From Pseudomonas extremaustralis (GTDB taxonomy: Bacteria > Pseudomonadota > Gammaproteobacteria > Pseudomonadales > Pseudomonadaceae), in contig NZ_LT629689.1 of the NCBI RefSeq assembly GCF_900102035.1, positions 1,612,001 through 1,676,000 of the forward strand: a stretch of DNA of 64,000 bases, given 5' to 3'. The first letter of the stretch is position 1. Each line of letters starts with the position of its first letter. The position numbers and the translations under genes were made by a program. Positions 20,591-29,794 of this stretch are shown piece after piece. The notes beneath the pieces were generated by a model, which searched no databases, had not been told where the DNA came from, and saw only the letters and a list, made by a program, of their open reading frames with translations.

Positions 20591-20618
20591 GAATGGGCAG
20601 CCTGGCCGGTGCCCATTC
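20591..20618 (+). terminator. Hairpin between tssC and hcp
   Basis: GAATGGGCA (20591-20599) pairs with TGCCCATTC (20610-20618) around a GC-rich loop. No T-run follows. It starts ten bases after the tssC stop and just precedes the hcp-proximal palindrome, so it may attenuate read-through or protect the mRNA end. Confidence 0.45.
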
Positions 20619-20631
20619 AGGTGTTCACCCG
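20618..20631 (+). promoter_or_regulatory. Palindromic putative operator upstream of hcp
   Basis: CAGGTGTTCACCCG matches the perfect palindrome upstream of tssA except for one base in the right arm. It ends 108 bases before the hcp start codon. Together with the hairpin after tssC it suggests an independent hcp promoter under the same regulator. Recognition rests on sequence repetition only. Confidence 0.5.
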
Positions 20632-20739
20632 AGGGTCATTGCCTCGACGTTTCCATAAGATGGATTCAACGCAGCGAGACAGGGCCACAGGCGCTGATCG
20701 ATGCCTGAAACCTCACTGATTAACCCCGGAGTACACGTT

Positions 20740-21228
20740 ATGCCAATGCCATGCTACTTGAGTATCGAAGGCCAGAACCAAGGCAAGATCCAAGGTTCCA
20801 GCACCGTAACCGGTCATGAAGGGATGATCCTTGTCCAGGCCGTCGAACACCTGATCGATATTCCCAAGAACCCGCAGACCGGCCTGCCGGCCGGCAAGCG
20901 TGTTCATCAGGGCATGACCCTGACCAAGGAAATCGACAAGTCCTCTCCAAAGCTGCTGCAAGCGCTGACGTCAGGTGAGCAGCTCAAGTCCGTTGTACTG
21001 GAGTTCTATCGGATCTCGCCTAAAGGCACCGAAGAAAAGTACTACACCATCACCCTGAGCAATGCCGTGCTCGTCTCGGCCCGCACCTGGGTGCCGAACG
21101 TGTTGAGCCCTGAGTTCAAGCAAATGGGCCATATGGAAGACATCGGCATCACCTACGAAAAAATCGTCTGGACCTGGGTGCCGGATGGTATCGAAGCCGA
21201 AGACTCGTGGTTGGCGCCAAAAGCGTAA
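20740..21228 (+). CDS. hcp: T6SS tube protein Hcp (TssD)
   Basis: 162-residue Hcp, whose hexameric rings stack into the inner tube and can carry small effectors in the lumen. Family segments MPCYLSIEGQNQGKIQGSST, LTKEIDKSSPKLLQALTSGE and FYRISPKGTEEKYYTITLSN are complete, ending VWTWVPDGIEAEDSW. The start ATG at 20740 is preferred over 20701 because homology begins at MPMPCYL and CGGAGTA lies eight bases upstream. Hcp is usually the most abundant T6SS protein, which fits a separate promoter in the 159-base gap before it. Confidence 0.94.
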   Translation: MPMPCYLSIEGQNQGKIQGSSTVTGHEGMILVQAVEHLIDIPKNPQTGLPAGKRVHQGMTLTKEIDKSSPKLLQALTSGEQLKSVVLEFYRISPKGTEEKYYTITLSNAVLVSARTWVPNVLSPEFKQMGHMEDIGITYEKIVWTWVPDGIEAEDSWLAPKA

Positions 21229-21298
21229 GCCAGCCTCGACTGTTCAATGCCGCCCTGGTCCAGGGCGGTGTTCTTGACATTGCAGAAGGGACACCGCG

Positions 21299-21718
21299 TT
21301 GAGAGAAAAGCGATTGCTGGAGCGCATCACAAGCCTACAGGTCGAAACCGATCGCACGCACCTGACCCAGGCGCAAGTGTTGACGCAGTCGATCGTCCAG
21401 CATCTGCAACGCATCTTGAATACCCGGCGCGGTAGCGTGCCGATTGACGCCGAGTTTGGCGTACCCGACTTCACCAATCTGGCCGGTTCGTTTGCGACCG
21501 GCGAGACCACGCAAATAATCGAGAACATGACTCGCATGATCGCCCGCTACGAGCCTCGCTTGAAATCGCCGCGCATCCTGGTCGCCGAAGGCGCCCAGGA
21601 AGTGTTGTCGCTGAGTTTCAGTCTTGAAGGCGTGGTGTCGATCGATGACCGGGACATTCCCATTCACCTGGCAACGCGTGTGTCTTCGGACGGCCGCGTG
21701 TCCCTGGCGATGCACTAA
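21299..21718 (+). CDS. tssE: T6SS baseplate protein TssE
   Basis: 139-residue TssE with the phage gp25-like lysozyme fold, a baseplate wedge component. Conserved segments are LTQSIVQHLQRILNTRRGSV and IDAEFGVPDFTNL, matching the L-N-T-R-x-G and YG-x-P-D motifs, and the EXR-type ARYEPRLKSPRI. No ATG is available upstream in frame; a TTG at 21299 has GAAGGGA eight bases before it and is taken as start. TssF begins three bases after the stop. Confidence 0.88.
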   Translation: MREKRLLERITSLQVETDRTHLTQAQVLTQSIVQHLQRILNTRRGSVPIDAEFGVPDFTNLAGSFATGETTQIIENMTRMIARYEPRLKSPRILVAEGAQEVLSLSFSLEGVVSIDDRDIPIHLATRVSSDGRVSLAMH

Positions 21719-21721
21719 GTC

Positions 21722-23437
21722 ATGCTCAACAGCCATTATCAAAATGAACTCAACCAACTGCGCCGTCTGGCCGATGAGTTTGCCCGCCGCAACCCGGCCC
21801 TGGCGCCGCTGCTGGGGGTGGATTCGGCCAATGATCCGGACGTCGAGCGCTTGCTCGAAGGCGTGGCGTTTCTCACCGGGATGGTTCGCCAGCGGTTGGA
21901 CGACGAGTTTCCCGAGTTCATTCAAGAGCTGGCGCAACTGCTCTATCCCCATTACCTGCAACCCGTGCCCTGCCTGACGCTGCTGCAATTCCAGCCGCGT
22001 GCGGCATTGCAGGAGGTCTCGCGTATCGAGGCCGGATGCGAAATTGCCTCGGTGCCGGTGGATGGCCAGCGCGTGCGCTTTCGCAGCACCGTGGCGGTCG
22101 ATCTGGAGCCGTTGCAACTGGTCGGCAGCCGCTGGGACGGCGCTGCCGGTGAAGAGCGCAGCCTGGTCCTGGACTTCGCTTTCACCACCGCCGATCCGAA
22201 GAGTTGGGCGGCGGACAGCCTGCGTTTCTACCTGGGCGATGGCTTGGCCGATGGCTCCAAGTTGTTGCGTCTGCTGCAACTCAACCTGCGCGAGATTCGC
22301 ATCACCGCCCAAGAGCAGCCCATGACCGTATTGCCGGCCAGCCATTTGCGCGGCCTGGGATTCGATGCCAGCAACACCTTGCTGCCGTTTCCCGATACCG
22401 CGCACCCGGCGTACCGTTGCCTGCAGGAATACTTCGCGTTGCCTGAGAAGTTTCTCTTCGTCGAGCTTCGCGGCTTCACACAGTGGCGAGCAAGAGGCGC
22501 GGAGGGGCGCTTCAGCGTGCGCCTGATGTTCGAAAACCTGCCGGACTGGACACCGAATCTGTCGGCCAACAGCTTCCTGCTGGGCGTGACACCGGCGATC
22601 AATCTGTTCGCCCAGGACGCGCACCCGCTGCGCATCGACCACAAGCAAGTCGACTATCGCATCCAGCCCGCCGACCATGGCCAGCGCATGAGCATGCGGA
22701 TTCATTCGGTGCTCAAGGTCAGTGCGTATTCCGTCGGAGGCGGGGAGCGGCTGCTGGAACCGTTCAATACCTTCTCGCAGCGCGACACCTATAACCTGCG
22801 CATCCGCGCCTCGAGCATCGATGCCCAAGGCTACGACCACTATCTGAGCCTGCCCTACAGCGAAGGCAAAGTGCCGGGCGAAATGACCTTGTCCATCGGT
22901 TTGCTCTGCACCAATGGCAAGCTCCCGGAAAGCCTGCGCCTGGGGGATTTGAACCAGCCCACCGACAACACGCCGCCCAGGGTCGAATTCAAGAGCATCC
23001 GTGGCATCACACCGTGCCAGCCGCCCAAGTTCGACGATAAGTTGTTGTGGCGCATGCTCTCGCAGCTCAATGCCAACCACTTCCGCCTGGCCGATCGCGA
23101 CTACCTGCGCGGCCTGCTCGCGTTGTATCTGCCCAGCGTCGGCGAAGGTGCCCAAGACGCTAATCAACGGCGCATCGATGCCATCGAAAAAGTCACCGTC
23201 AGCCACGAGCGGCGGTTTATTCGTGGGCTGCCGATCGAAGGCAGTGTGGTCCGGGTCGAGTGCCGGGGCGACTATTTCCTCAGCCCCGGCAATTTCTACC
23301 TGTTCGGTTGCGTGCTCGATGAGTTTTTCGCCGGCTGTACGGCCATCAACAGCTTTACCGCTTTCACGCTGTTCGACAGCGTCAACCACGAGACCTTGAA
23401 ATGGCCAGCGAAGATCGGGCACCAACGCCTGTTGTGA
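21722..23437 (+). CDS. tssF: T6SS baseplate protein TssF
   Basis: 571-residue TssF, a major baseplate wedge protein. Family hallmarks: YQNELNQLRRLADEFARRNP, DPDVERLLEGVAFLTGMVRQ followed by RLDDEFPEF, then LLYPHYLQPVPCLTLLQF, and near the C-terminus FYLFGCVLDEFFAGCTAINS. The 3' end overlaps tssG by 37 bases, longer than the usual few bases, but both ends read as conserved in their own families. It works with TssE, TssG and TssK in the baseplate. Confidence 0.93.
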   Translation: MLNSHYQNELNQLRRLADEFARRNPALAPLLGVDSANDPDVERLLEGVAFLTGMVRQRLDDEFPEFIQELAQLLYPHYLQPVPCLTLLQFQPRAALQEVSRIEAGCEIASVPVDGQRVRFRSTVAVDLEPLQLVGSRWDGAAGEERSLVLDFAFTTADPKSWAADSLRFYLGDGLADGSKLLRLLQLNLREIRITAQEQPMTVLPASHLRGLGFDASNTLLPFPDTAHPAYRCLQEYFALPEKFLFVELRGFTQWRARGAEGRFSVRLMFENLPDWTPNLSANSFLLGVTPAINLFAQDAHPLRIDHKQVDYRIQPADHGQRMSMRIHSVLKVSAYSVGGGERLLEPFNTFSQRDTYNLRIRASSIDAQGYDHYLSLPYSEGKVPGEMTLSIGLLCTNGKLPESLRLGDLNQPTDNTPPRVEFKSIRGITPCQPPKFDDKLLWRMLSQLNANHFRLADRDYLRGLLALYLPSVGEGAQDANQRRIDAIEKVTVSHERRFIRGLPIEGSVVRVECRGDYFLSPGNFYLFGCVLDEFFAGCTAINSFTAFTLFDSVNHETLKWPAKIGHQRLL

Positions 23438-24408
23438 TCGATCCGCTGCTCGATGACGGCGGCGAGTTCGGGTTTTTCCAGGCCTTGCGCCTGTTGCGCC
23501 TGCGGTTCCCGAGCGAAAAAGACTTCGTCGACAACGTGCGGGTCCGGCCGCGGCTGGGGCTCGGGTTTCCGCTGCGGGACATCGAGGGGATCGAGCAGGA
23601 CGAAGACGGTCGCTATCGGATCGAGGCGAACTTTTTCGGCCTGTATGGCGTGACCTCGCCGTTGCCGACGTTCTACACCGAAGACCTGATCGACGAGCAA
23701 CTGCAAGGCCACTCTGCGGGACGTGACTTTCTCGACATCCTGCATGCCTCGCTCTATCCGCTGCTGTTTCGCGCCTGGGAAAAGCATCGGATCTGGATCG
23801 ACATTACCGAGCGGCGCGACGTCAAGAGCCTGCGTCAGTTGCAGGCATTGATCGGCATCGCGGATGCGCGTCCCGAGCAGCGCGATCAATCCAACGATCT
23901 GCTGCGTTATGCCGGGTTGTTCAACCAGTACCCACGCTCGGCCCTGGGGTTGCAGCAGTTGGTCAAGGCGGTACTCGGCGATGTGGCCGTGGAAGTGGTG
24001 CCGTGTGTCGAGACGCGTCTGCGGATCGACCGCACGGCACGCACGTACCTGGGCATGCAGTGCGGGGTGTTGGGCGAAGACAGCCTGCTCGGTCGTGAAG
24101 TCACGGACCGCAGCGGCACGCTGGATATCCGCCTGACGTCCCTGAGTACCACGCGTTTTCACGGGTTACTGCCGGGACAGGCGCTGTATCAACAGCTCGA
24201 ACGCTTGGTGGCGTTGTACCTACAGACGCCATTACGCAGCCGCCTGGTCATGCGCCTTGCGGCCAATAAACAACAGTGCGCTTCGCTGGGCGGCGGCTGG
24301 CAGCGACTGGGCCTGGATACCTGGCTCGGTGACGGAGATACACAGGACGACGTTGTATTCATGCTGACGGCCGAACACGGACCAATGCTCGAAGAGAGGG
24401 CTCGCTAG
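23401..24408 (+). CDS. tssG: T6SS baseplate protein TssG
   Basis: 335-residue TssG, partner of TssF in the wedge. The characteristic N-terminal FFQALRLLRLRF, VRVRPRLGLGFPLRDIEGIE and FFGLYGVTSPLPTFYTEDLI blocks are present, as are LFNQYPRSALGLQQLV and CVETRLRIDRTARTYLGMQC. The start at 23401 lies inside tssF; a later start would remove the family's N-terminal block. It is immediately followed by tssH, whose ATG begins at the base after the stop. Confidence 0.92.
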   Translation: MASEDRAPTPVVIDPLLDDGGEFGFFQALRLLRLRFPSEKDFVDNVRVRPRLGLGFPLRDIEGIEQDEDGRYRIEANFFGLYGVTSPLPTFYTEDLIDEQLQGHSAGRDFLDILHASLYPLLFRAWEKHRIWIDITERRDVKSLRQLQALIGIADARPEQRDQSNDLLRYAGLFNQYPRSALGLQQLVKAVLGDVAVEVVPCVETRLRIDRTARTYLGMQCGVLGEDSLLGREVTDRSGTLDIRLTSLSTTRFHGLLPGQALYQQLERLVALYLQTPLRSRLVMRLAANKQQCASLGGGWQRLGLDTWLGDGDTQDDVVFMLTAEHGPMLEERAR

Positions 24409-27141
24409 ATGATTCAGGTAGAACTCAAACCGCTGTTCGCACGGCTCAATGTGTACAGCACCAAGGCCCTGGAGAACGCGGCGGGCCAGACCCTGGCGCG
24501 GGCTCACTACGAGATTTCCCTGGAGCACCTGCTGCGCCAGTTGCTGGAAGATCCGGATGCCGACACGACGCGCATCCTCACGCGCTTCGAAATCGATCCG
24601 ATGCGCCTGCGTGCGCTGCTGGATGAGGGCCTGGCGCAACTGAAAAACGGCAACCCCGGACGTCCAGTGTTCGCCGGCCTGCTCACCGAGTGGATTCAGG
24701 ACGCCTGGCTGATTGCCTCGCTGGTGGTCGGCAGCGGGCGCATCCGTGGCGGTTCGCTGCTGCTGGCGCTGGTATCGCGCCTGGGTTACTACACCGCCGG
24801 TACACGCTACGGCGAACTGCTCAAGCCGATTTCCACCGATGCCCTGACGGCGGAGTTTGCTCAGCTGTTGGGCGGCTCCAGTGAAGGTCCGCTGGACAGC
24901 CTGCAGACCGGTTCGGCCTCCGCTTCGTTGGCCGGCGCCGGCGGCAATGCGCCCGCCGCCGAAGACAATATCGCGCGCTTTTGCGAAGACCTGACCGCCA
25001 AGGCAGCGGCGGGGCGTATCGACCCGATTTTCGGGCGCGATGATGAGATTCGCCAGATGATCGACATTCTCGCCCGGCGGCGTAAAAACAACCCCATCGC
25101 CGTGGGCGAGCCGGGTGTGGGCAAGTCCGCCGCGGTCGAGGGGCTGGCGTTGTTGATCAGCCAGAACGAAGTCCCCGACTTCCTCAAAAACACGCGTTTG
25201 CTCAGCCTGGATCTCGGTGCATTGGAAGCGGGCGCCAGCGTCAAGGGCGAGTTCGAAAACCGTCTGCGTGGCGTCATCGAAGAGATCAAGGCCTCCACCA
25301 CGCCGGTGATCCTGTTCATCGACGAAGCGCACATGCTGATCGGTGCCGGCGGCGCGGCGGGTGGCTCGGATGCGGCCAACCTGCTCAAACCCGCATTGGC
25401 CCGTGGCGAGCTGCGCACCATCGCCGCCACGACCTGGTCGGAGTACAAGAAGTATTTCGAGAAAGACCCGGCCCTGGCGCGCCGTTTCCAACTGGTCAAG
25501 CTGGACGAACCGAGCGTTAAAACCGCCGTGTTGATCTTGCGCGGGCTCAAGGGGCACTACGAAAAAGTCCACGGGGTCAGCGTGCGTGATGACGCTATCG
25601 TCGCCGCCGCCGAATTGTCCGATCGCTACATCACCGGGCGCTTGCTGCCGGACAAGGCCGTGGACCTGCTCGACACCGCCAGCGCCCGCGTGCGGATTGG
25701 CCTGGGTATCAAACCTGCGGAGCTGGAGCGCATGGAGCGGCAGTTGTCCGGGTTGGCGCGTGAACTCAGCGCCCTGGAGCGCGACCGTGGCAATGGTTTC
25801 CCCGTGGAAGACCAGCGCCTGACGGATATCGCCGACGAACAGGCTGAGATTGACGAGCGTCGGGTTGCGCTGGAAGTCCGCTGGCTGGCCGAGCGCGACG
25901 CGGCGCTGCGTGTGCTTGAAGCGCGCAAGCAACTGACCCTGCAAGCACAGGACCTGCCGGTTCCGGCCGAAGGCGAGGTTGACCAGGTACTGGCCTCCCT
26001 GGAGGAACGCCAGGCCGAGCTGGATCAGGCCCGCGAAGCCTTGGCCGCGCTGCAAGGCGATGCGCCGTTGCTGTTCACCGAAGTCAGCCCGGATGCGATT
26101 GCCCAGGTGGTTTCCGACTGGACCGGTGTGCCGCTGGGCAAAGTGCTGCGCGACGCGGCGGGCGGCGTATTGGCCCTGGCCGACAACCTCAAGCTGCGCA
26201 TTCGCGGTCAGGACACCGCCGTCGAACAGATCGCGGAAATCCTCAAGGCCGCGCAATCCGGCCTGCGCGATCCGCAACAGCCGTTGGGCGTGTTCCTGCT
26301 GGTCGGGCCATCGGGGGTCGGCAAGACCGAAACCGCCCTGGCCGTGGCCGAACATTTGTTCGGCGGCGAGCAGGCGATGATCTCGGTGAACATGAGCGAG
26401 TACCAGGAGAAGCACACCGTCAGCCGTCTGGTGGGCTCGCCCGCCGGTTATGTCGGCTTCGGCGAGGGCGGCATGTTGACCGAGGCGGTGCGCAAGCGTC
26501 CGTATTCGGTGGTGCTGCTCGATGAAGTGGAGAAAGCCCACCTGGACGTGGTGAACATTTTCTATCAGGTCTTCGACAAGGGCAGCCTGTCCGATGGCGA
26601 AGGGCGGCAGATCGATTTTTCCAACACTGTGGTGTTGCTGACCAGCAACCTGGCCACCGAAGAGATCCAGAACCTGTGCGTCGACGGGCGTCCCGATCCG
26701 GACACCCTGGCGGAAAAGATCCGTCCGACCCTGTCCCGGCATTTCAAACCGGCGCTGCTGGCGCGCATGACCATCGTGCCGTTCTTCACCCTGGGTGGCG
26801 AGCAACTGGTGGGCATCGTGCGCCTCAAGCTGGGCCGCCTCAGCGAGCGCCTGCTGGCCTCGTCGAAAGTCCGCCTGACGTTTGCAGACGAGGTCGCCGC
26901 CGCCATCGCCGCGCGCTGCACGGAAGTGGAGAGCGGGGCACGCAATATCGACTTCATTTTGCGTAAAAGCCTGACACCGCGTTTGTCTGACGTGTTGCTG
27001 GGGGCGATTGCCGATCAGCGTCCGCTGGCCGGTTTGCATGTGGCAGTGGATGCGCGCGGCGAGTGGGTCATTACCGCGCAAGAAGTCGATGGGATCAGGT
27101 CTTTACCCGAGCGTGAAGCGCTGCTTGAACCCCTAGAGTGA
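24409..27141 (+). CDS. tssH: T6SS AAA+ ATPase ClpV (TssH)
   Basis: 910-residue ClpB-like AAA+ unfoldase that takes contracted TssB/TssC sheath apart for reuse. Domains: N-domain (1-150, including LKPLFARLNVYSTKALENAA and ARAHYEISLEHLLRQLLED), first AAA+ module with Walker A GEPGVGKS (233-240) and Walker B ILFIDEAH, a middle domain of about 400-520, second module with Walker A GPSGVGKT (633-640) and Walker B SVVLLDEVEKAH, and a C-terminal small domain. No frame problems. It follows tssG without a gap and precedes vgrG by 36 bases. Confidence 0.94.
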   Translation: MIQVELKPLFARLNVYSTKALENAAGQTLARAHYEISLEHLLRQLLEDPDADTTRILTRFEIDPMRLRALLDEGLAQLKNGNPGRPVFAGLLTEWIQDAWLIASLVVGSGRIRGGSLLLALVSRLGYYTAGTRYGELLKPISTDALTAEFAQLLGGSSEGPLDSLQTGSASASLAGAGGNAPAAEDNIARFCEDLTAKAAAGRIDPIFGRDDEIRQMIDILARRRKNNPIAVGEPGVGKSAAVEGLALLISQNEVPDFLKNTRLLSLDLGALEAGASVKGEFENRLRGVIEEIKASTTPVILFIDEAHMLIGAGGAAGGSDAANLLKPALARGELRTIAATTWSEYKKYFEKDPALARRFQLVKLDEPSVKTAVLILRGLKGHYEKVHGVSVRDDAIVAAAELSDRYITGRLLPDKAVDLLDTASARVRIGLGIKPAELERMERQLSGLARELSALERDRGNGFPVEDQRLTDIADEQAEIDERRVALEVRWLAERDAALRVLEARKQLTLQAQDLPVPAEGEVDQVLASLEERQAELDQAREALAALQGDAPLLFTEVSPDAIAQVVSDWTGVPLGKVLRDAAGGVLALADNLKLRIRGQDTAVEQIAEILKAAQSGLRDPQQPLGVFLLVGPSGVGKTETALAVAEHLFGGEQAMISVNMSEYQEKHTVSRLVGSPAGYVGFGEGGMLTEAVRKRPYSVVLLDEVEKAHLDVVNIFYQVFDKGSLSDGEGRQIDFSNTVVLLTSNLATEEIQNLCVDGRPDPDTLAEKIRPTLSRHFKPALLARMTIVPFFTLGGEQLVGIVRLKLGRLSERLLASSKVRLTFADEVAAAIAARCTEVESGARNIDFILRKSLTPRLSDVLLGAIADQRPLAGLHVAVDARGEWVITAQEVDGIRSLPEREALLEPLE

Positions 27142-27177
27142 CCGCTCGTTTACCGATTGAAGAACAAGGATTGATTG

Positions 27178-29757
27178 ATGGCTCTCAATGATCACGCGCT
27201 CTGCACTTTCGCCAGCCTGGCCCCCTCGCTGCTGCTCGAAACATTATGGGTGCAGCAGTGGCAGGGCGAGGAAAAGCTCTCTGAGCCCTATCGCTTCGAG
27301 GTTCGGCTGGCCACGATCAATCCGTTGTTCGACGACGAAGCGCTGCTGGGTAACCGCGCGGTATTGACCTTGAGCGATGCGTTGGGGCAACCCCATCCCT
27401 ATCAGGGCGTGGTCACGGAGGTGGATTATCTCGACGCCGATTCCCTGTATTTCTACTACCGCGTGGTGCTGGAACCGCGTTTCGTACAGTTGCGGCATTT
27501 CCGCTTTTCCGAAATCTGGCTGGACAAAAGTCTGCCGGAGCTGATTCGCGACGTGCTCAAGTTGGCCGACCTGACTGTCGAAGGGCCGGGCATGAGCGGG
27601 TTGCCGGGGGCGGCGTATGACTTCGATATTCGCCTGCCGCTGGCTGATGATCCGCTGACTCAGGCGACGTTCACCTGCCAGTTCGAAGAAACCAGCTTCG
27701 CCTTTATTTCGCGTCTTCTTGAATATTTCGGCGTGTATTACTTCTTTGAACAGGGGCCTGACGGCGAGGCGCTGGTGTTCTGTGGCGACCGACTGTACCA
27801 GCCGCAACTCCCCAGTCTGCTGACCTATCGTCGTCAAGATTCGGAACTGGATGCAGGCCGGGTCCTGGCGGTGGCGCGGACCTTCGAGCGCAAACTCGTC
27901 CGGCAAGCGGCGGGGGTCACACTCCAGGACTTTTCCGCGAGCAACGCGCAGTTGAAGTTAGAGGTCAACGCTTCAGTGGCAACTGCCAGCCTTGGCGCAG
28001 ATGCCTCGACCGAGCAACGAGAGGCCGTCTCAGGTTCGTCTGTCTTTGTCGGCGGCCAGGGGTTGTATGGCGAGCACTTCGGTTCGCTCGAACAGGGGCA
28101 ATGGCTGGCCAATCGTCGTGCCCAGGCCATCGGTTGCCGTCAACGGGAGTTTCATGGCAGCGGTCGAGCCACGGGGTTGCGCGCCGGTTATCCGATGCTG
28201 TTAGTCGGCCACCCGCGCCCGCTGTTCAATGCCGGTTATCAGGTGATTGAAGTTCACCATGACGGTTATCAGCCGTTGCCAGGGCTGGGCGCGGAGGGGG
28301 AAGGGCCGGAGCAGGGGATCAACACGCGGTTTATCGCCTTGCCCGGCGACGTGCAGTTCCGCGCCCCCTGTGTGACCCCTCGGCCTTATGTGCAGGGCGT
28401 GCTCAGTGCGGTGGTGGATGGTGATGAAGATACCGGTCGGCCACTGCTCAACGAGCATGGTTGCTACAGAGTGAGTTTCCCGTTCATTCGCGGCGAGAAG
28501 AATGCAACGCGCGGTTCGGCCTGGTTGCGTATGGCCACGCTGTCCAGCGGTTCGAGCCACGGCATGAATTTCCCGCTGCTCAAAGGCACGGAAGTGCTGG
28601 TTTCGTTCTTGGGCGGCGACCCTGATCGCCCGGTGATCACCGGCAGCGTGCCCAACTCCGAGAATCCCAATGTGGTCACTGGCGATAACGCGACCCAAAG
28701 CGGCTTGAGCACTCCCGGTGGGCATTTGTTTGCGATGGAAGACAGCCCGTCCGGGCCGATGATGAAGATGGGGGCGTCTACCGGTTGCAGTTTTACCTTG
28801 GGCGAGGGCGATGTCAGTGGGGCGCATTTGCGCACGGACAAGCATATGCAACTGGCGTCCAGTTCTTATAAACATGAGATACCGGGTGTCTATACGCTAT
28901 CTATTGGTGGAGGGAGTGCGCCGAAACCACTTGTTTCCCATGGCTCTAAAGAAAAACTGCTGAGCAGCAACTTCATCGCTGACCAGGAATTGGTTCCCAA
29001 CGCAAAGGCGGCTACAGATATTTATGACTGGCTAAGTCATCGGACCAAAAAAACGATTACAGCACTTGATTTGTCAGCAAACTTAACAGGGGTTAAGGCC
29101 GGTATTGCAGCGACTGGTTTGAACGTCAGTGTTGCACTCAATGGCGTGGATGTGAGTGTCAAAGTAGGGATTGTCTCAGTTGCATACCAGTGGTTCCCTA
29201 TAAAAATCAATAACGGCGACATTATCATTCATAAGGCGAAGGCCAAAAAAGACAAGCTGACTTATAGCGATAGATCCGTTGTCGTCGGCTCCGACCTAAG
29301 CAAGATAAAACTGGAGAAGTCTGCCTATTTCATGCATTTATCCAGCAATTCCCATGAAATTACGGTAGGCCCCAATACTATCGTATTGACCAATGATGGC
29401 GTGGTTATCAAATCTAACGGGATTGTTCATATCGACGGCGATCTACATGTTTCCGGAGACGTCTTAATGGGCAAGGCACTCTCTGTTGTTGACAGTATTT
29501 ATGTAGGGGGTGGGGCTAAGATAGGGGAGCGGATGGTAGATAGTTCAATTAACAAGCCTGACCCGTTTATTCCGAGTGTGGCGATCCAAGGGTTAAGAAA
29601 TATCGCCTCGGTACAACTGAAAAAAATAATTATCGAAGCCGCACTCAATAAGGTCGATGTCGAAGCTCAGGTTGCTGTGGGCGCTGCCAGTGTAGTTGCG
29701 GCCGAGGCCGTCGGTGACGTCGCTGCTGGCGGCGCTGCCGACGCTCCTGCGGTTTGA
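27178..29757 (+). CDS. vgrG: T6SS spike protein VgrG (TssI) with C-terminal extension
   Basis: 859-residue spike. Residues 1-~500 give the gp27/gp5 core (WVQQWQGEEKLSEPYRFEVR, TYRRQDSEL, then the OB-fold region with SFPFIRGEKNATRGSAWLRM and GTEVLVSFLGGDPDRPVITG). Residues ~520-640 start the beta-helix needle. From about residue 565 (nt ~28870) the codon use becomes clearly AT-richer and the protein continues to 859 with unknown character: a Val/Ala/Ile-rich stretch ALDLSANLTGVKAGIAATGL, beta-helix-like repeats IVHIDGDLHVSGDVLMG, and an Ala/Val-rich tail. No known toxin domain is recognised. The extension may be an effector domain, a docking platform for the downstream DUF2169/DUF4150 proteins, or just needle. 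AAGGA lies seven bases before ATG 27178. Confidence 0.92.
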   Translation: MALNDHALCTFASLAPSLLLETLWVQQWQGEEKLSEPYRFEVRLATINPLFDDEALLGNRAVLTLSDALGQPHPYQGVVTEVDYLDADSLYFYYRVVLEPRFVQLRHFRFSEIWLDKSLPELIRDVLKLADLTVEGPGMSGLPGAAYDFDIRLPLADDPLTQATFTCQFEETSFAFISRLLEYFGVYYFFEQGPDGEALVFCGDRLYQPQLPSLLTYRRQDSELDAGRVLAVARTFERKLVRQAAGVTLQDFSASNAQLKLEVNASVATASLGADASTEQREAVSGSSVFVGGQGLYGEHFGSLEQGQWLANRRAQAIGCRQREFHGSGRATGLRAGYPMLLVGHPRPLFNAGYQVIEVHHDGYQPLPGLGAEGEGPEQGINTRFIALPGDVQFRAPCVTPRPYVQGVLSAVVDGDEDTGRPLLNEHGCYRVSFPFIRGEKNATRGSAWLRMATLSSGSSHGMNFPLLKGTEVLVSFLGGDPDRPVITGSVPNSENPNVVTGDNATQSGLSTPGGHLFAMEDSPSGPMMKMGASTGCSFTLGEGDVSGAHLRTDKHMQLASSSYKHEIPGVYTLSIGGGSAPKPLVSHGSKEKLLSSNFIADQELVPNAKAATDIYDWLSHRTKKTITALDLSANLTGVKAGIAATGLNVSVALNGVDVSVKVGIVSVAYQWFPIKINNGDIIIHKAKAKKDKLTYSDRSVVVGSDLSKIKLEKSAYFMHLSSNSHEITVGPNTIVLTNDGVVIKSNGIVHIDGDLHVSGDVLMGKALSVVDSIYVGGGAKIGERMVDSSINKPDPFIPSVAIQGLRNIASVQLKKIIIEAALNKVDVEAQVAVGAASVVAAEAVGDVAAGGAADAPAV

Positions 29758-29794
29758 CCGGCGACAGGTGCTCTAAACATGTGCGGAGAGTCTG

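Noticed and set aside
20701..20739. Earlier Hcp start adding 13 residues
   Set aside because: The extra residues (MPETSLINPG...) are not part of Hcp, and a good ribosome site precedes ATG 20740.
23401..23437. The 37-base overlap of tssF and tssG as a sign of frameshift
   Set aside because: Both reading frames keep conserved family ends in the overlap, so it is taken as a normal compact junction.
24232..27081. 949-codon open frame on the minus strand across clpV
   Set aside because: An antisense shadow of high-GC coding sequence; composition is His/Gln/Arg-rich with no recognisable domains, while clpV is intact on the plus strand.
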